From contig DATGLV010000008.1 of assembly GCA_035293945.1 (NCBI GenBank), positions 186,001-250,000 on the forward strand: a DNA stretch of 64,000 nucleotides. The letters are read 5' to 3'. Below the pieces are notes generated by a model, which saw only the letters and a program-made list of their open reading frames with translations, was not told where the DNA came from and made no database searches. This document shows, piece by piece, positions 34,774 through 43,784 of the stretch. The stretch is from VAZQ01 sp035293945. Its GTDB lineage: Bacteria > Pseudomonadota > Alphaproteobacteria > Rhizobiales > Xanthobacteraceae. Numbering within the stretch: the first letter of the stretch is position 1; every line of letters begins with the position of its first letter. The translations under genes were made by a program, and so were the position numbers.

Positions 34774-34926
34774 ATGTTGACCTCCGAAGAATATCGACAA
34801 TTGGCTGACACATGCCTTCGGTGGGCCCAGAAAGCAGAGAGCAAAGAGGAGCGCCGCGCATTCATCTATATGGCGGCCGCCTGGACGATCCTAGCCGTAA
34901 AACATCAAACCCGTATGTGCCACTAG
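34774..34926 (+). CDS. Small conserved-type cytoplasmic protein (50 residues)
   Basis: The reading frame encodes MLTSEEYRQLADTCLRWAQK followed by AESKEERRAFIYMAAAWTIL and a short tail ending RMCH. The pattern EYRxLADxCLxWAxxAxxxEERxAFxxMAxxW resembles numerous tiny proteins in Bradyrhizobium-type genomes, whose function is unknown. GTGAGGG lies a few bases upstream. It is too short for most ORF cut-offs. With the box at 34697 it forms a complete small transcription unit. Confidence 0.7.
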   Translation: MLTSEEYRQLADTCLRWAQKAESKEERRAFIYMAAAWTILAVKHQTRMCH

Positions 34927-35336
34927 GACAGCCTTGATCCGGCTCAAGGTCCGCTGCCGCAGATCGGTCGGTGAGTGTGCCGTGCGCGGGCGGAGCGCCC
35001 AATTCCCAGAGCCTCAACGCTTGCATTGCTGCTGACGCGATAGCAACTGACCTTGGCACGCGGGCCTGCGGGGCGATCGGCTGCGGCAATCTGCCGACGA
35101 TAAAGAAGCAGAGCGGCAACGGCCGGCCCCCTGAAATTCCACTTACCGCAGCGCAGGGCATCGCGGGATTTTTCATCCCTGTTGCGCAGTTTGTCCATTC
35201 GGGAGCGTACGGCTCCCGCACAGATTTGCGGCAGCCTAATACCCGTACCGCACCAATCATGGTCTGCTCACACTTTTTGCGTGTTTTCAGCTTTGATCAG
35301 AACTAACATAAGTCGGAGCTAGCATAAGGGCGTGAG
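34927..35336. other. Intergenic region upstream of the histidine kinase
   Basis: About 410 bases. It contains a weak FixK-like sequence (TTGATCAGAACTAA, 35293-35306, 9 of 12 positions) 30 bases before the kinase start. I see no gene or repeat otherwise. Confidence 0.4.
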
Positions 35337-37040
35337 GTGGGCCGACCGCTTGAGGAACCCCCCGGGACTGGTGCGGCCGTGTTTGGACAAGCCCGAAGTG
35401 TTTCTTTGGATGATATGCTTCGGCGAAGCTTGGACGGCATCAAACTCGGTGCCGCAATCGCCCTAGCCTATTACTTGACAGCGCGCCTGAGCCTCGCGCT
35501 GCTGTCGGCGCCTGATGGCGTGGCAGTGTTCTGGCCGGCCGCGGGTATATCCTCAGGTATGTTGATCGCGCTGGGACCACGCGTGCGATGGCCGGTTGTC
35601 GGCGGGACGATAGCGGCGACCATCGCGGCGAACCTCATGGGGGATCGCAATCTCGAATCCACGATCGTATTTGCTCTCAGCAATGCGGCGGAAGCTCTGA
35701 TCGTTGCCGGCCTGATCCAATACCGGTTCGGCACGAGATTCAACATCGGCCGGTTGAGCCAAGTTCTCGGTTTGCTCGGCGCGGCCATTTTGGGGACGGC
35801 CATCTCAGGCGTTGGCGGGGCCCTTGGGTACAAGCTGTTCCACAGCCCGACGGTACCGGTGCTGCTCTCGTGGCGGCACTGGGTCGCGTCTGACGCCATC
35901 GGCATACTTACGGTTGCCCCGCTGATCGTCGGGCTCTCTGGTATCATTCGGGAGCGGCCCCGTGCGCGCCACGTCGCCGAGGCCCTTGTGGCGCTTGCGG
36001 CGCTCACTGCGGTGACGGCCATGATCATTCTTCTGCCGCAGGAAGCTTGGGAAACTGTGGTCCCGGGGGCATTGCTCGCTCCGCTTTTGCTTTGGCTGGC
36101 TGCTCGCTTCCGACCAGCCTTCGCCGCGGCAGGCGCGTTCATAGTGTCTTTCACTGTCGTGTGGACCACGACATTCGGCATCGGCCATTTTGGCCGCGCA
36201 GGTCTTCCGCTCGAGGACCGGATCCTGCGAGCGCAGGCGTTCATAGTGGTTATCACGCTCGGGGCGCTGGTTGTTGCCGCGCTGTTTGCCGAGCGGCGCC
36301 GCGCGGAAAAGAGCCTTACCCGCTCAAAGATGCTGCTGGAGCGGGAGCGCGACAACAAGCTGATGAACGCGGAAGCGATCGTCGCCTTGATCGCGCACGA
36401 GATCCGCCAGCCGCTGGCTTCCATCATTTTTAACGGAGACGCTGCGCTTACATTTCTTGCAAGGACTCCGCCCGCGTTCGAGGAAGCGAACGAAGCTCTG
36501 AACGGCGTCATCAGCGATGCAGTTCATGCGAATGATGCATTCGATGCCATACGCGGCTTGGTTAAATCCGTCGATGAGCCCAGGCGGCCGGTCGATGTCA
36601 ACGACGTCATATCCGCGGTCCTCGGCTCACTGCGCGCAGATTTGACCGATCGCGGCGTTACCAGACGAATTGATCTTGCGCCCGATCTGCCGATGGTCAG
36701 CGGCAATAAAAATCAGTTTCAGGAGGTCATCCTGAACCTGATTCACAACGCGCTCGAAGCCATGGATAGCACTCAGGATCGGCCCCGTGAGTTGTCCGTG
36801 AAGACTGAGCGTCGCGGCCACGACGCCATCCTGATCGCCGTAAAGGATACAGGGCCGGGAATCGATCCGACGAAGATCGGAAAGATATTCGATGCGTTCT
36901 TTACGACAAAAGAGCATGGCACGGGATTGGGGTTGGCAATCTGCCGGCTGATCATCGAACGTCACGGCGGCCAGCTGACAGCAGATTCGGACGGTATCAA
37001 CGGAGCTTTGTTCAATGTCATCCTGCCGGTCGGCTCCTAG
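35337..37040 (+). CDS. MASE1-domain sensor histidine kinase
   Basis: 567 residues. Residues about 35-325 form an eight-helix MASE1-like membrane sensor (YYLTARLSLALLSAPDGVAVFWPAAGISSG region). A short coiled linker leads to a HisKA dimerisation helix with the phosphoaccepting His354 in LIAHEIRQPLASI. The ATPase domain has VILNLIHNALEAM (N box), VKDTGPGIDP (G1), FDAFFTTK (F box) and GTGLGLAICR (G2), so it should be active. The start is GTG at 35337 or ATG at 35415. The two FixJ-like regulators at 37192-38345, convergent with it, are plausible partners. Its signal is unknown. Confidence 0.9.
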   Translation: MGRPLEEPPGTGAAVFGQARSVSLDDMLRRSLDGIKLGAAIALAYYLTARLSLALLSAPDGVAVFWPAAGISSGMLIALGPRVRWPVVGGTIAATIAANLMGDRNLESTIVFALSNAAEALIVAGLIQYRFGTRFNIGRLSQVLGLLGAAILGTAISGVGGALGYKLFHSPTVPVLLSWRHWVASDAIGILTVAPLIVGLSGIIRERPRARHVAEALVALAALTAVTAMIILLPQEAWETVVPGALLAPLLLWLAARFRPAFAAAGAFIVSFTVVWTTTFGIGHFGRAGLPLEDRILRAQAFIVVITLGALVVAALFAERRRAEKSLTRSKMLLERERDNKLMNAEAIVALIAHEIRQPLASIIFNGDAALTFLARTPPAFEEANEALNGVISDAVHANDAFDAIRGLVKSVDEPRRPVDVNDVISAVLGSLRADLTDRGVTRRIDLAPDLPMVSGNKNQFQEVILNLIHNALEAMDSTQDRPRELSVKTERRGHDAILIAVKDTGPGIDPTKIGKIFDAFFTTKEHGTGLGLAICRLIIERHGGQLTADSDGINGALFNVILPVGS

Positions 37041-37191
37041 CTCGAGAACAGCAATCTCGGCGTTGCCACCGCCCTCTTGGCGCATGACGCCGCATTACCG
37101 ACGACACGATGCGTCGAACGGTTATCCCATCATCGAAAGGCTCGAGCGACGCGCGCCTGCTTGGCCTCCGCCTCGCGCGGCAAGGCATCCT

Positions 37192-37620
37192 TCACCGGGA
37201 TGATGCGCCGCCTTGCTCGCCCGTGCCGGACCAAGGAATTACCGCCGGCGACGCGCGCCCGATCGCCTTGTTGATGGCTGAAATGAGCTTAACGTGGTCG
37301 AGCGGCTTGAGCAGGTATTCAGCGCCGGTCCCGCGGAAGCGCTCACGGCAACCCAGATCGTCGTTCGCGGTGATGATGATCGTCGGAATGTTGAGGCCCG
37401 CGCCCATTGGCACGCAATGAAGCTCAGACCCACTCATCTCCGGCATTTGCAGATCCAGGATGAGGCATTCGGGCCATATATCCGCGAGAGATCGGAGGAA
37501 CGCAACTGCGCACGGGTAGGTTTGTGGCCTGAAGGCAGACGCGGTCAACAGTCTCGACAATGCGGTTCGCACCGAAGCATCATCGTCCACGATCGCTACA
37601 TAGGGAAGCTGCGCGGTCAT
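37192..37620 (-). CDS. Single-domain FixJ-like response regulator (receiver only)
   Basis: 142 residues, a CheY-like receiver with IVDDDASVR near residue 10, phosphoaccepting Asp56 in CLILDLQMPEMSG, and Lys in EYLLKPLD near 104. It has no output domain. The ATG at 37620 overlaps the stop of the FixJ-like gene (ATGA), so it is translated from the same mRNA. Such stand-alone receivers act as phosphate sinks or relay proteins for a kinase. Downstream of it the minus strand is empty to the kinase gene end. Confidence 0.85.
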   Translation of the reverse strand: MTAQLPYVAIVDDDASVRTALSRLLTASAFRPQTYPCAVAFLRSLADIWPECLILDLQMPEMSGSELHCVPMGAGLNIPTIIITANDDLGCRERFRGTGAEYLLKPLDHVKLISAINKAIGRASPAVIPWSGTGEQGGASSR

Positions 37621-38345
37621 TCTCTCCGGCATTCCACATCAAGGGAAGGGTCCGTTTCGGTCTTTGGTTCCGTCGGAGGGCTCTCGGAAAAAACAGGCAA
37701 TCCGCCGTTTGAGCGATCATTTGGGACCGGGGGACGAATATCGACGCGTTCCGCCAGCCGCACCAAGTCCTGGACCGTGTGCACTCCCAGCTTGTGCATC
37801 ATTCTCGCGCGATGCACCTTGACGGTCTTTTCAACAGTTCCGAGGTCCGCGGCGATCTGCTTGTTCAGCCTGCCGGCGACCACCAGACCGAACACCTCCC
37901 GCTCGCGCGCAGTAAGCCTCGCGAGTCCCGCGTGGATCGCCGCCTTCTCGCGCTGGAGCTCACGCGCCTGAACATCCAGCTGCTGGGCGCGAGCGATGGC
38001 TGCCAAAAGGTTGGTCCGGCTGACCGGCTTGGTAAGAAAGTCGACCGCACCTTCCTTCATTGCCCTCACGCTCGTGACAATGTCGCCCTTTCCGGTGACA
38101 AAGACGATCGGTCGGCTTATGCCCGCGGCGGAAAGCGCCGCCTGCAGCTGCAGGCCGTTGAGATCGGGCATGGAAAAATCCAAAACGAGGCACCCCGGTA
38201 TGGACGGATCATGGCCGGAGAGAAACGCCTGTGCAGACGAAAAGGCGCCAGTCCGATAGCCTGCGGCATTCAGCAGCCGCGATAACGCCTTGAGCACGCC
38301 CGGGTCGTCATCGACAATGAAAACGATAAAGTCTGTATTACTCAT
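37617..38345 (-). CDS. FixJ/NarL-family response regulator with LuxR-type HTH
   Basis: 242 residues: receiver with IVDDDPGVLK, Asp56 in CLVLDFSMPDLNG, Thr in FVTGKGD and Lys in FLTKPVS. A LuxR-type helix-turn-helix follows (LTAREREVFGLVVAGRLNKQ, then IAADLGTVEKTVKVHRARMM). The C-terminal 40 residues are extra and Pro-rich. The layout is that of FixJ, which activates oxygen-responsive genes including fixK in rhizobia, but the true target set here is unknown. The start at 38345 is the first Met of the receiver. Immediately upstream lies a decayed histidine kinase that was probably its partner. Confidence 0.88.
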   Translation of the reverse strand: MSNTDFIVFIVDDDPGVLKALSRLLNAAGYRTGAFSSAQAFLSGHDPSIPGCLVLDFSMPDLNGLQLQAALSAAGISRPIVFVTGKGDIVTSVRAMKEGAVDFLTKPVSRTNLLAAIARAQQLDVQARELQREKAAIHAGLARLTAREREVFGLVVAGRLNKQIAADLGTVEKTVKVHRARMMHKLGVHTVQDLVRLAERVDIRPPVPNDRSNGGLPVFSESPPTEPKTETDPSLDVECRRE

Positions 38346-38415
38346 GATACAGCAGCCGTAGTTGGTTGGGCCGGCAATCTGAATCTCGCGTCGGCGCCCC
38401 CGTTCGGGTTGTTCG

Positions 38416-38890
38416 CTAGCTGAAGCATTCCGCCAGTATGATATCTTCCACGATCTGCACAATCTCGGCCAGCTTTGCCGTGCCCCTTTCAAGCATCAGC
38501 TGAGCCGCCTGGGCGCTGGAGAGAATTGCCGTCAGGAGCTGATTCAGCTCATGTGCGATGGCTCCCGAAAGGTCGCCCATGATCGAAACCGCATAAGATG
38601 CAGATGCGCGAGCTCGCGACCTTGCAAATCCGCTTGCTCCTCAGCCGTCTTGGCAGCCGTTATATCAAAAAAATTCCACTCATGCGGAACGGCTTTCCCT
38701 GGTCGTCCCGATCCGAGCGCATGCCAAAACGGGGCGAATATCCGGTCCGAAAGCGTTCCAACCAAAACGCAGCTTCCGCGACCAAAAAATATGCAATGGC
38801 AACCAGCGCCGCCTTTCGCAAGGTATCCTTAGGCGGAATCTGGCGCGACAGTACCGAGCGTTTGTCGGAGCCTGGCGTCTTGTTCAGCAT
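38416..38890 (-). pseudogene. Decayed sensor histidine kinase
   Basis: Reading on the minus strand, a membrane segment (LRKAALVAIAYFLVAEAAFW) comes first. The end of a PAS domain (GKPFRMSGIF, then FDITAAKTAEEQADLQGREL after a frame change) follows, and then the phosphorylation helix (MGDLSGAIAHELNQLLTAIL) in yet another frame. That ends at a stop at 38416. The ATPase domain is missing, as is most of the sensor. The remnant directly precedes the FixJ-like gene, so the original operon was probably kinase-regulator-receiver. Confidence 0.7.
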
Positions 38891-39119
38891 TTTTGCGGCC
38901 CGCAGGGCTGCGATCGCGCTGACCGCGCAGTTCGCCGATGCGGGTGCCGGCCGCGGCAAGGATGCGAGGACGCGGGACAACACGGCAAGGGCGCCATCGC
39001 TCTGGAGCCGCGTTTTCCATGATCGGAACCGGGAATAACCCCCTCGCGCGCACGCGTTTATCACGCTGCGTGGCGCTGTTTTGTACGCTGATTAACAGAC
39101 TAGAGGACGGTGAAGCGAG

Positions 39120-39137
39120 TTGGACCATGGTCCAATA
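39120..39137. promoter_or_regulatory. Palindrome TTGGACCATGGTCCAA, copy 1
   Basis: Perfect 16-base palindrome followed by TA. It is the best of five related sites (also at 39172, 39396, 39635 and 39657) within 550 bases upstream of the Crp/Fnr regulator gene. Confidence 0.6.
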
Positions 39138-39171
39138 CGCCCTCCTGGGCTGGAGGGGGAGAGAAGGCGAC

Positions 39172-39189
39172 GTGGACCCTGGTCCGATA
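39172..39189. promoter_or_regulatory. Palindrome copy 2
   Basis: GTGGACCCTGGTCCGATA keeps the GGACC/GGTCC arms and the trailing ATA with changes at the centre and edges. Confidence 0.5.
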
Positions 39190-39395
39190 GGAACCGACCG
39201 AGCCTCATGGATCCCCGGCATTCCCGCAAGTCTTATCAAAAAACGGAAACGTGCTCTGAACGTCCGAACCGCACCGATCAAACGCGCGAAGGCGCGAGGC
39301 ACTCGCCGCCGGGTTGGAAAAATGATGAAAAATGATAATGCGTCCCACGAGTGGCGCGCGTAATCAAAATCAATTTCTCATTCCGCCGAACACCA

Positions 39396-39413
39396 GTGGA
39401 CCAAGGTGCAATA
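39396..39413. promoter_or_regulatory. Palindrome copy 3
   Basis: GTGGACCAAGGTGCAATA keeps the left arm and the CAATA end. It is the most diverged of the copies with a recognisable right arm. Confidence 0.45.
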
Positions 39414-39634
39414 TCGAGCGCCGCCTCCAAATATCGAAGGATCCCGGTAGTATGGTGCGCGTCCCTTCGCACGCCTTTCTGTCACAAAGAATTGGACTTC
39501 GCGGCAACAAACCCCTCAGCCGCACGCGACATGACGCGAAGATCAGATCCGCGTCAGACATTGTTGTCGAGAAAATGCATCATGAAGAATTTGTATTCAT
39601 AAAGGATTTGTATTCGATTTTTACGAGCGCCGCA

Positions 39635-39672
39635 TTGGACCATGGCCCAATATCTATTGGGCCATGGGGGTC
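39635..39672. promoter_or_regulatory. Palindrome copies 4 and 5 as a close pair
   Basis: TTGGACCATGGCCCAATA (39635-39652) and TTGGGCCATGGGGG (from 39657) lie 22 bases apart centre to centre, two helical turns. The second ends about 125 bases before the Crp/Fnr start codon. Confidence 0.55.
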
Positions 39673-39794
39673 ATTACTCTCCACGTATGCTGGTGGGCGC
39701 AATGGTGATAGCAGCCATCTTAGTTTACCCAGAAGCAAACATGGCTACCAAAATGCGTGCCATGGGATGGTGAGCGAGCACCTGGGGATGTCTC

Positions 39795-40484
39795 ATGTTA
39801 AGCCAGCCCATCAATCACATCAGCTTTAATCAACCTATGAATCACACCGACGCCGCCCAGCTCTATTCACTTGGCCAACACTTGCCCGAAGCAGGCGAGC
39901 TCATGGGTGCCTCAATAATCTTCCGGCGTAATGCCGAGATCTACGGCGAGGGTGAGCCGGCCGACTATCTCTACAAAATGCTCAGCGGGACTGCGATGAC
40001 TTACAAGATTCTGTCCGATGGCCGCCGGCAGGTCGGCGGCTTCCACCTGCCGGGCGATATTTTCGGCTTGGAGGCCGGTGACGCGCATTCGCTGTCCGCG
40101 GAGGCAGTAAGCAGATGCAACGTGCTGGTCGTCAAGCGCAGTGCACTGGTCGCGATGGCCGGGCGCCAACAGGAGATTGCGCTTGAGGTGTTGCAGGTCA
40201 TGGGCCACGAGCTGCGCCGGGTGCAGACACATACTTTGCTGCTGATCCGATCCGCGCAGGAGCGGGTCGCAGCTTTCCTCCTGGAGATGGCAGAACGGAA
40301 CTCGACCGGCGACGTGATAGAGGTGCCGATGTCGCGCCAAGATATCGCGGACTACCTGGGGCTTACGGTCGAGACCGTTTCCCGAACGCTCACGCAGCTC
40401 GAGATTCTCGGCGCCATCGAGCTTTCATCTCGCCGCAGGATCGCGCTGCGCAATCGCTCGATGCTGCATCGGCTCAACTGCTGA
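39795..40484 (+). CDS. Crp/Fnr-family transcriptional regulator (FixK-like, no Fe-S cysteines)
   Basis: 229 residues: cyclic-nucleotide-binding-fold sensor (AEIYGEGEPADYLYKMLSGT, then GGFHLPGDIFGLEAG), a long dimer helix and a winged helix with MSRQDIADYLGLTVETVSRT. The ExxSR pattern in the recognition helix predicts binding to TTGAT half-sites, as in FNR and FixK. No N-terminal Cys cluster is visible, so it is unlikely to sense oxygen directly and is closer to the FixK type. It is a plausible regulator of the boxes at 32234, 34026 and 34697. Five unusual palindromes lie upstream of it. Confidence 0.85.
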   Translation: MLSQPINHISFNQPMNHTDAAQLYSLGQHLPEAGELMGASIIFRRNAEIYGEGEPADYLYKMLSGTAMTYKILSDGRRQVGGFHLPGDIFGLEAGDAHSLSAEAVSRCNVLVVKRSALVAMAGRQQEIALEVLQVMGHELRRVQTHTLLLIRSAQERVAAFLLEMAERNSTGDVIEVPMSRQDIADYLGLTVETVSRTLTQLEILGAIELSSRRRIALRNRSMLHRLNC

Positions 40485-40903
40485 GCCCGAACCCGTCGGC
40501 CGGGAGCGGGGCAGGCGTTCGCCATTTCGCCGGATATGCGGTGCTCCTCACCGCCGTTTACTCTTGCGCGCCGATCTAACGCAATTACAAAGGTAAGGAT
40601 GCTGATTGTACATCAGCACTTCGTTTGGGGATTACCTTCCTTTTGGCACCAGCCCCGATATGACAGTTCCGTGACAGCGCACGGCGATACCATTGAAATT
40701 CAAAACTGCGATGGTTGTGTCTCTGTTTATCGCGGCCTCGATCGGTTTTCTCCTCGCCCCGTTTATCCGGTGAGGTGACCTAACCGGCCCCGCCTCAGTC
40801 CGGCATGCCTCATGAGATCGCCACGTGCGCCGGAAGATGCGCGAGTTGAGCCCATTCCTCGACAGCCCGGATCACCGCAAGGGTGATGTGGGAACGACGA
40901 CCC
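40485..40903. other. Intergenic region
   Basis: About 420 bases between the Crp/Fnr gene and the end of the minus-strand hydroxylase. A tiny hydrophobic reading frame (40711-40773) is noted but not called. No terminator with a T-run was seen. Confidence 0.35.
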
Positions 40904-43132
40904 TCAAGCTCCCAGAGCGTCACGCACAGTATCGGGCGCGAAAGGGAGCTCCCGCAGCCGGACGCCGGTCAATGCTGCGATCGCGTTGCCGACGGCGGGA
41001 GCGACCAGCGGAACGCCGTCCTCGCCGGCACCAGTGGGCGCATTGTCGGTCGACACGACCTTGACCTCGATATTGGGCACGTCGGCCATGCGGGCGACCT
41101 CGTAATCGGTGTAGTTGGTCTGGAGCACGCGACCGTTCTTGATAACGATCTTTTCGCGCAACACGTGGCCGAGACCCCACACGATGCCGCCTTCGGTTTG
41201 AGCGGCAAGGTTGCGCGGCTGCACCGCAAGCCCGGCATCGATCGCGGCCCAGAAATTATGCACCTTTATCTTGCCGCTCGTGCGATCGACTGAGACTTCG
41301 GCGACACCCGCTGACAGCGTCTCGGCCTTCTCCTGCAGCGAGAGCCCGAGCGCGGTGCCGTCGCGTTTGCGCGTCCAGTCGGACATCTGCGCGACGGTAC
41401 GCAGCAGCGCCTGCATGCGCGGCTGGCCTTCGGCGAGTTCCAACCGGAAAGCGAGCGGATCCTTGCCCCACGCCTTCGCCAACTCGTCGACGAAGCTTTC
41501 GATCGCGAAGGCATTGGGGCCGACCCCGACCCCACGCAGCGTCGACAGCCGCGCATGCGCCGGCTGCAAGACGTGCTCGGCCAGCTTGTTCGGAATCGGG
41601 TAATAAGCGACGCCGGCCCCGAACATGACCACACCATCGGCCTTGCCGGCCTCCGTACCTGGTGTGGTGTTCATCGACGCCGCGCGGCGATAATCGTAGA
41701 TCGACTCCGCCGCCACGCGATGATGCCAGGCCACAAGCCTTCCGCCGGCATCGAAGCCCGCCTCGATGTAATGTGCCGTCATCGGCCGGAACTTCCCGTA
41801 GGCAAGGTCCTCCTCGCGCGGGAAGATTACCTTGACGGGCTTACCGACCGCCTTAGAGAGCCGAACGGCATCGAGCACGACGTCCTGTTCGCCACCTCGC
41901 CGACCAAAACCGCCGCCGACAAAATGCTGATGATAGTTGATGCTCTCACGGCCCGTCTGCAGTAGGTTAGAAACCTGAAGAAACACGTTGGTCGGTGACT
42001 GCGCCCCCGCCCAAATATCCACCGACTTGCCATCCGCGCCGACCATGGCGGTGGCGCTGAGCGGCTCCATCTGCGTGTGGCAGACGTAGCGGGTGCGATA
42101 TTCGCCGCTCAGGACCTTCGCGGCACGCGCCATCGCGGCCTTGGCGTCGCCTTGCGGGCGGAACGGCAGGCCGGCGCGGCTCTTGTCGCGGGCGAAGGAC
42201 GCGAATTCCTCGAGCGCCCTTTCGCTGTCATAGGCGGCGGCCGGCGCGTTCGACCAGCCGACTTTGACAAGGCTGCGCGCCGCCAGGGTTGCCTCGACTG
42301 TGGTGCCGATGATGCCGACGCCGTCCGGCAGCCGCACCACGTCGGTGATGTTGGGCACTTGGCGCGCTGCGGCGTCGTCGACCGTGTCCGGCGCGCCTCC
42401 GACATAGGGCGAATGCAGCACCGTCGCATACACCATGCCGGCCACCTGGACGTCGATGCCATATTTGGCCGCGCCGGTGACCTTTAGCGGCAACTCGCTG
42501 CGTGCAATGTCCTTGCCGATATAACGGAATTGCGCCGGCGTCTTGAGGTCCTTATCGGCGATCTTCGGGAGCGCAGCCGGCGGCTTGGCAAAGGCGGCAA
42601 TCTCACCATAGCCGAGGCGTCTTTGCGAAGCGGCGTGCACCACCACGCTCGGCTCGGTCGACAATTCGCCAACCGGCACGTCCCATTTTGTCGCCACGAT
42701 ATCGAGCAGCGCACGGCGCGCCTGCGCGCCGGCGATCCGCATCGGCGTGAAATAACCGCGCGTCGCCATGCTGGCTACGGTGTGAATGAAGTTGGAGAAT
42801 TGGGGGTTCCCGTAGGTCTTCTCATCCCACACCGGCGGGTAGCCGACCTTGACCTTTGACCAATCGGCATCAAGCTCGTCCGCCAGCACGAGCGCCAAGG
42901 TCGTGAAAGTGCCCTGCCCAAGCTCGGCCGCCGGCGACACGATCGTGATGATGCCATCGGCAGCTATCGTGACCCAGGCCGTAAGCGATCCTGGCACGCT
43001 CGGTGCGTCGGCAAGGGCTTCATCGTCAAGCGTCAGCGCCTCGGGCGCCACCGTGAGCGTAAAGGTGAGCCCCGCAGCAGCGGTGAGGAACTTCCGGCGA
43101 TCCAAGGTGGTCATATTTGCGTGCTTGCTCAT
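40904..43132 (-). CDS. iorB: Isoquinoline 1-oxidoreductase beta-type molybdopterin-binding large subunit
   Basis: 742 residues with a Tat-type leader (LDRRKFLTAAAGLTFTLTVA). It is a xanthine dehydrogenase-family large subunit of the periplasm-facing IorB group: GELSTEPSVVVHAAS, QMEPLSATAMVGADGKSVDI, HQHFVGGGFGRRGGEQDVVL and, at the end, TGAGEDGVPLVAPAVGNAIA with the likely catalytic Glu. It hydroxylates N-heterocycles or aldehydes using the 2Fe-2S partner encoded just upstream (three bases between stop and start). No cytochrome partner gene is adjacent. The substrate is unknown. Confidence 0.88.
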   Translation of the reverse strand: MSKHANMTTLDRRKFLTAAAGLTFTLTVAPEALTLDDEALADAPSVPGSLTAWVTIAADGIITIVSPAAELGQGTFTTLALVLADELDADWSKVKVGYPPVWDEKTYGNPQFSNFIHTVASMATRGYFTPMRIAGAQARRALLDIVATKWDVPVGELSTEPSVVVHAASQRRLGYGEIAAFAKPPAALPKIADKDLKTPAQFRYIGKDIARSELPLKVTGAAKYGIDVQVAGMVYATVLHSPYVGGAPDTVDDAAARQVPNITDVVRLPDGVGIIGTTVEATLAARSLVKVGWSNAPAAAYDSERALEEFASFARDKSRAGLPFRPQGDAKAAMARAAKVLSGEYRTRYVCHTQMEPLSATAMVGADGKSVDIWAGAQSPTNVFLQVSNLLQTGRESINYHQHFVGGGFGRRGGEQDVVLDAVRLSKAVGKPVKVIFPREEDLAYGKFRPMTAHYIEAGFDAGGRLVAWHHRVAAESIYDYRRAASMNTTPGTEAGKADGVVMFGAGVAYYPIPNKLAEHVLQPAHARLSTLRGVGVGPNAFAIESFVDELAKAWGKDPLAFRLELAEGQPRMQALLRTVAQMSDWTRKRDGTALGLSLQEKAETLSAGVAEVSVDRTSGKIKVHNFWAAIDAGLAVQPRNLAAQTEGGIVWGLGHVLREKIVIKNGRVLQTNYTDYEVARMADVPNIEVKVVSTDNAPTGAGEDGVPLVAPAVGNAIAALTGVRLRELPFAPDTVRDALGA

Positions 43133-43135
43133 GGC

Positions 43136-43588
43136 TCAACCCTCACGCGCCGCGCGCTGGATCGCGCTGATGATCTTGAGGTAGGTCCCGCAGCGGCAGA
43201 TGTTGCCGTTCATGTGTGCGACGATCTCGGCGCGCGATGGATTCTTGTTTCTCGCCAGGAGCTCGGCGGCCTGCATGATCTGGCCGGATTGGCAGTAGCC
43301 GCACTGCGGCACCTGCTCGGCGATCCACGCCTTCTGCAGCGCATGACCGCCGTCAGGGGAAAGCCCCTCGATGGTGGTGACCGATTTCCCCTCGACGAGC
43401 GAGACCGGCATCGAACAGGAGCGCACCGCCTCTCCGTCGATGTGCACCGTGCAAGCCCCGCAGGCCGCGATGCCGCAGCCGAATTTGGTGCCCGTCAGCT
43501 TGAGATGCTCGCGCAGCACCCACAACAACGGCGTGTTGCCGTCCACGCCGACCTCGTGGCGCTGCCCATTGACCGTGAATGCAACCAT
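43136..43588 (-). CDS. iorA: Isoquinoline 1-oxidoreductase alpha-type (2Fe-2S) subunit
   Basis: 150 residues with both cluster motifs: FGCGIAACGACTV near residue 37 and QCGYCQSGQIMQA near 98, then NICRCGTYLKI near 130. It is the electron-transfer partner of the large subunit that follows. It has no signal peptide of its own and probably travels with the Tat-exported large subunit. A GGAGAT-like ribosome site lies before the ATG. It is similar in design to the protein at 52-639 but clearly a different copy. Confidence 0.9.
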   Translation of the reverse strand: MVAFTVNGQRHEVGVDGNTPLLWVLREHLKLTGTKFGCGIAACGACTVHIDGEAVRSCSMPVSLVEGKSVTTIEGLSPDGGHALQKAWIAEQVPQCGYCQSGQIMQAAELLARNKNPSRAEIVAHMNGNICRCGTYLKIISAIQRAAREG

Positions 43589-43784
43589 CTCCCACCTCCC
43601 GTGGACGTTCCAAGCTGCGGAGCAAGCATACGCCGACTTTAGGCACTAAGGCCAAGAAGTTCCCAGCGCGAACGGTCACCCACTTCGGATACATCTCGCC
43701 CCACGCCCAGAGGCTCCGCTGCGGCTGTCCACAAGTCTTGCACGTCATCATGTCCCCATCCCGGTTCCTCTCCGTTCGGGGATC

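Larger units (their letters stand above)
38891..39794. other. Long gene-poor tract upstream of the Crp/Fnr regulator
   Basis: About 900 bases, more AT-rich than its surroundings near 39300-39630. It contains the five palindromes and a direct repeat of TTTGTATTC (39591 and 39608 area). ORFs here have no family resemblance. Confidence 0.45.

Noticed and set aside
35293..35306. TTGATCAGAACTAA as a FixK box for the histidine kinase
   Set aside because: Only one half-site is good and it lies too close to the start codon for a convincing promoter.
39332..39829. A 165-codon open frame upstream of the Crp/Fnr gene
   Set aside because: It crosses three of the palindromes and an AT-rich tract and overlaps the regulator start; codon use differs from real genes nearby.
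40711..40773. A 20-codon hydrophobic peptide frame
   Set aside because: It could encode a membrane peptide, but there is no ribosome site or other support at this length.
43353..43751. A minus-strand frame starting with a CxxC-like motif
   Set aside because: It runs into the iorA gene in another frame and only the first few residues look protein-like.
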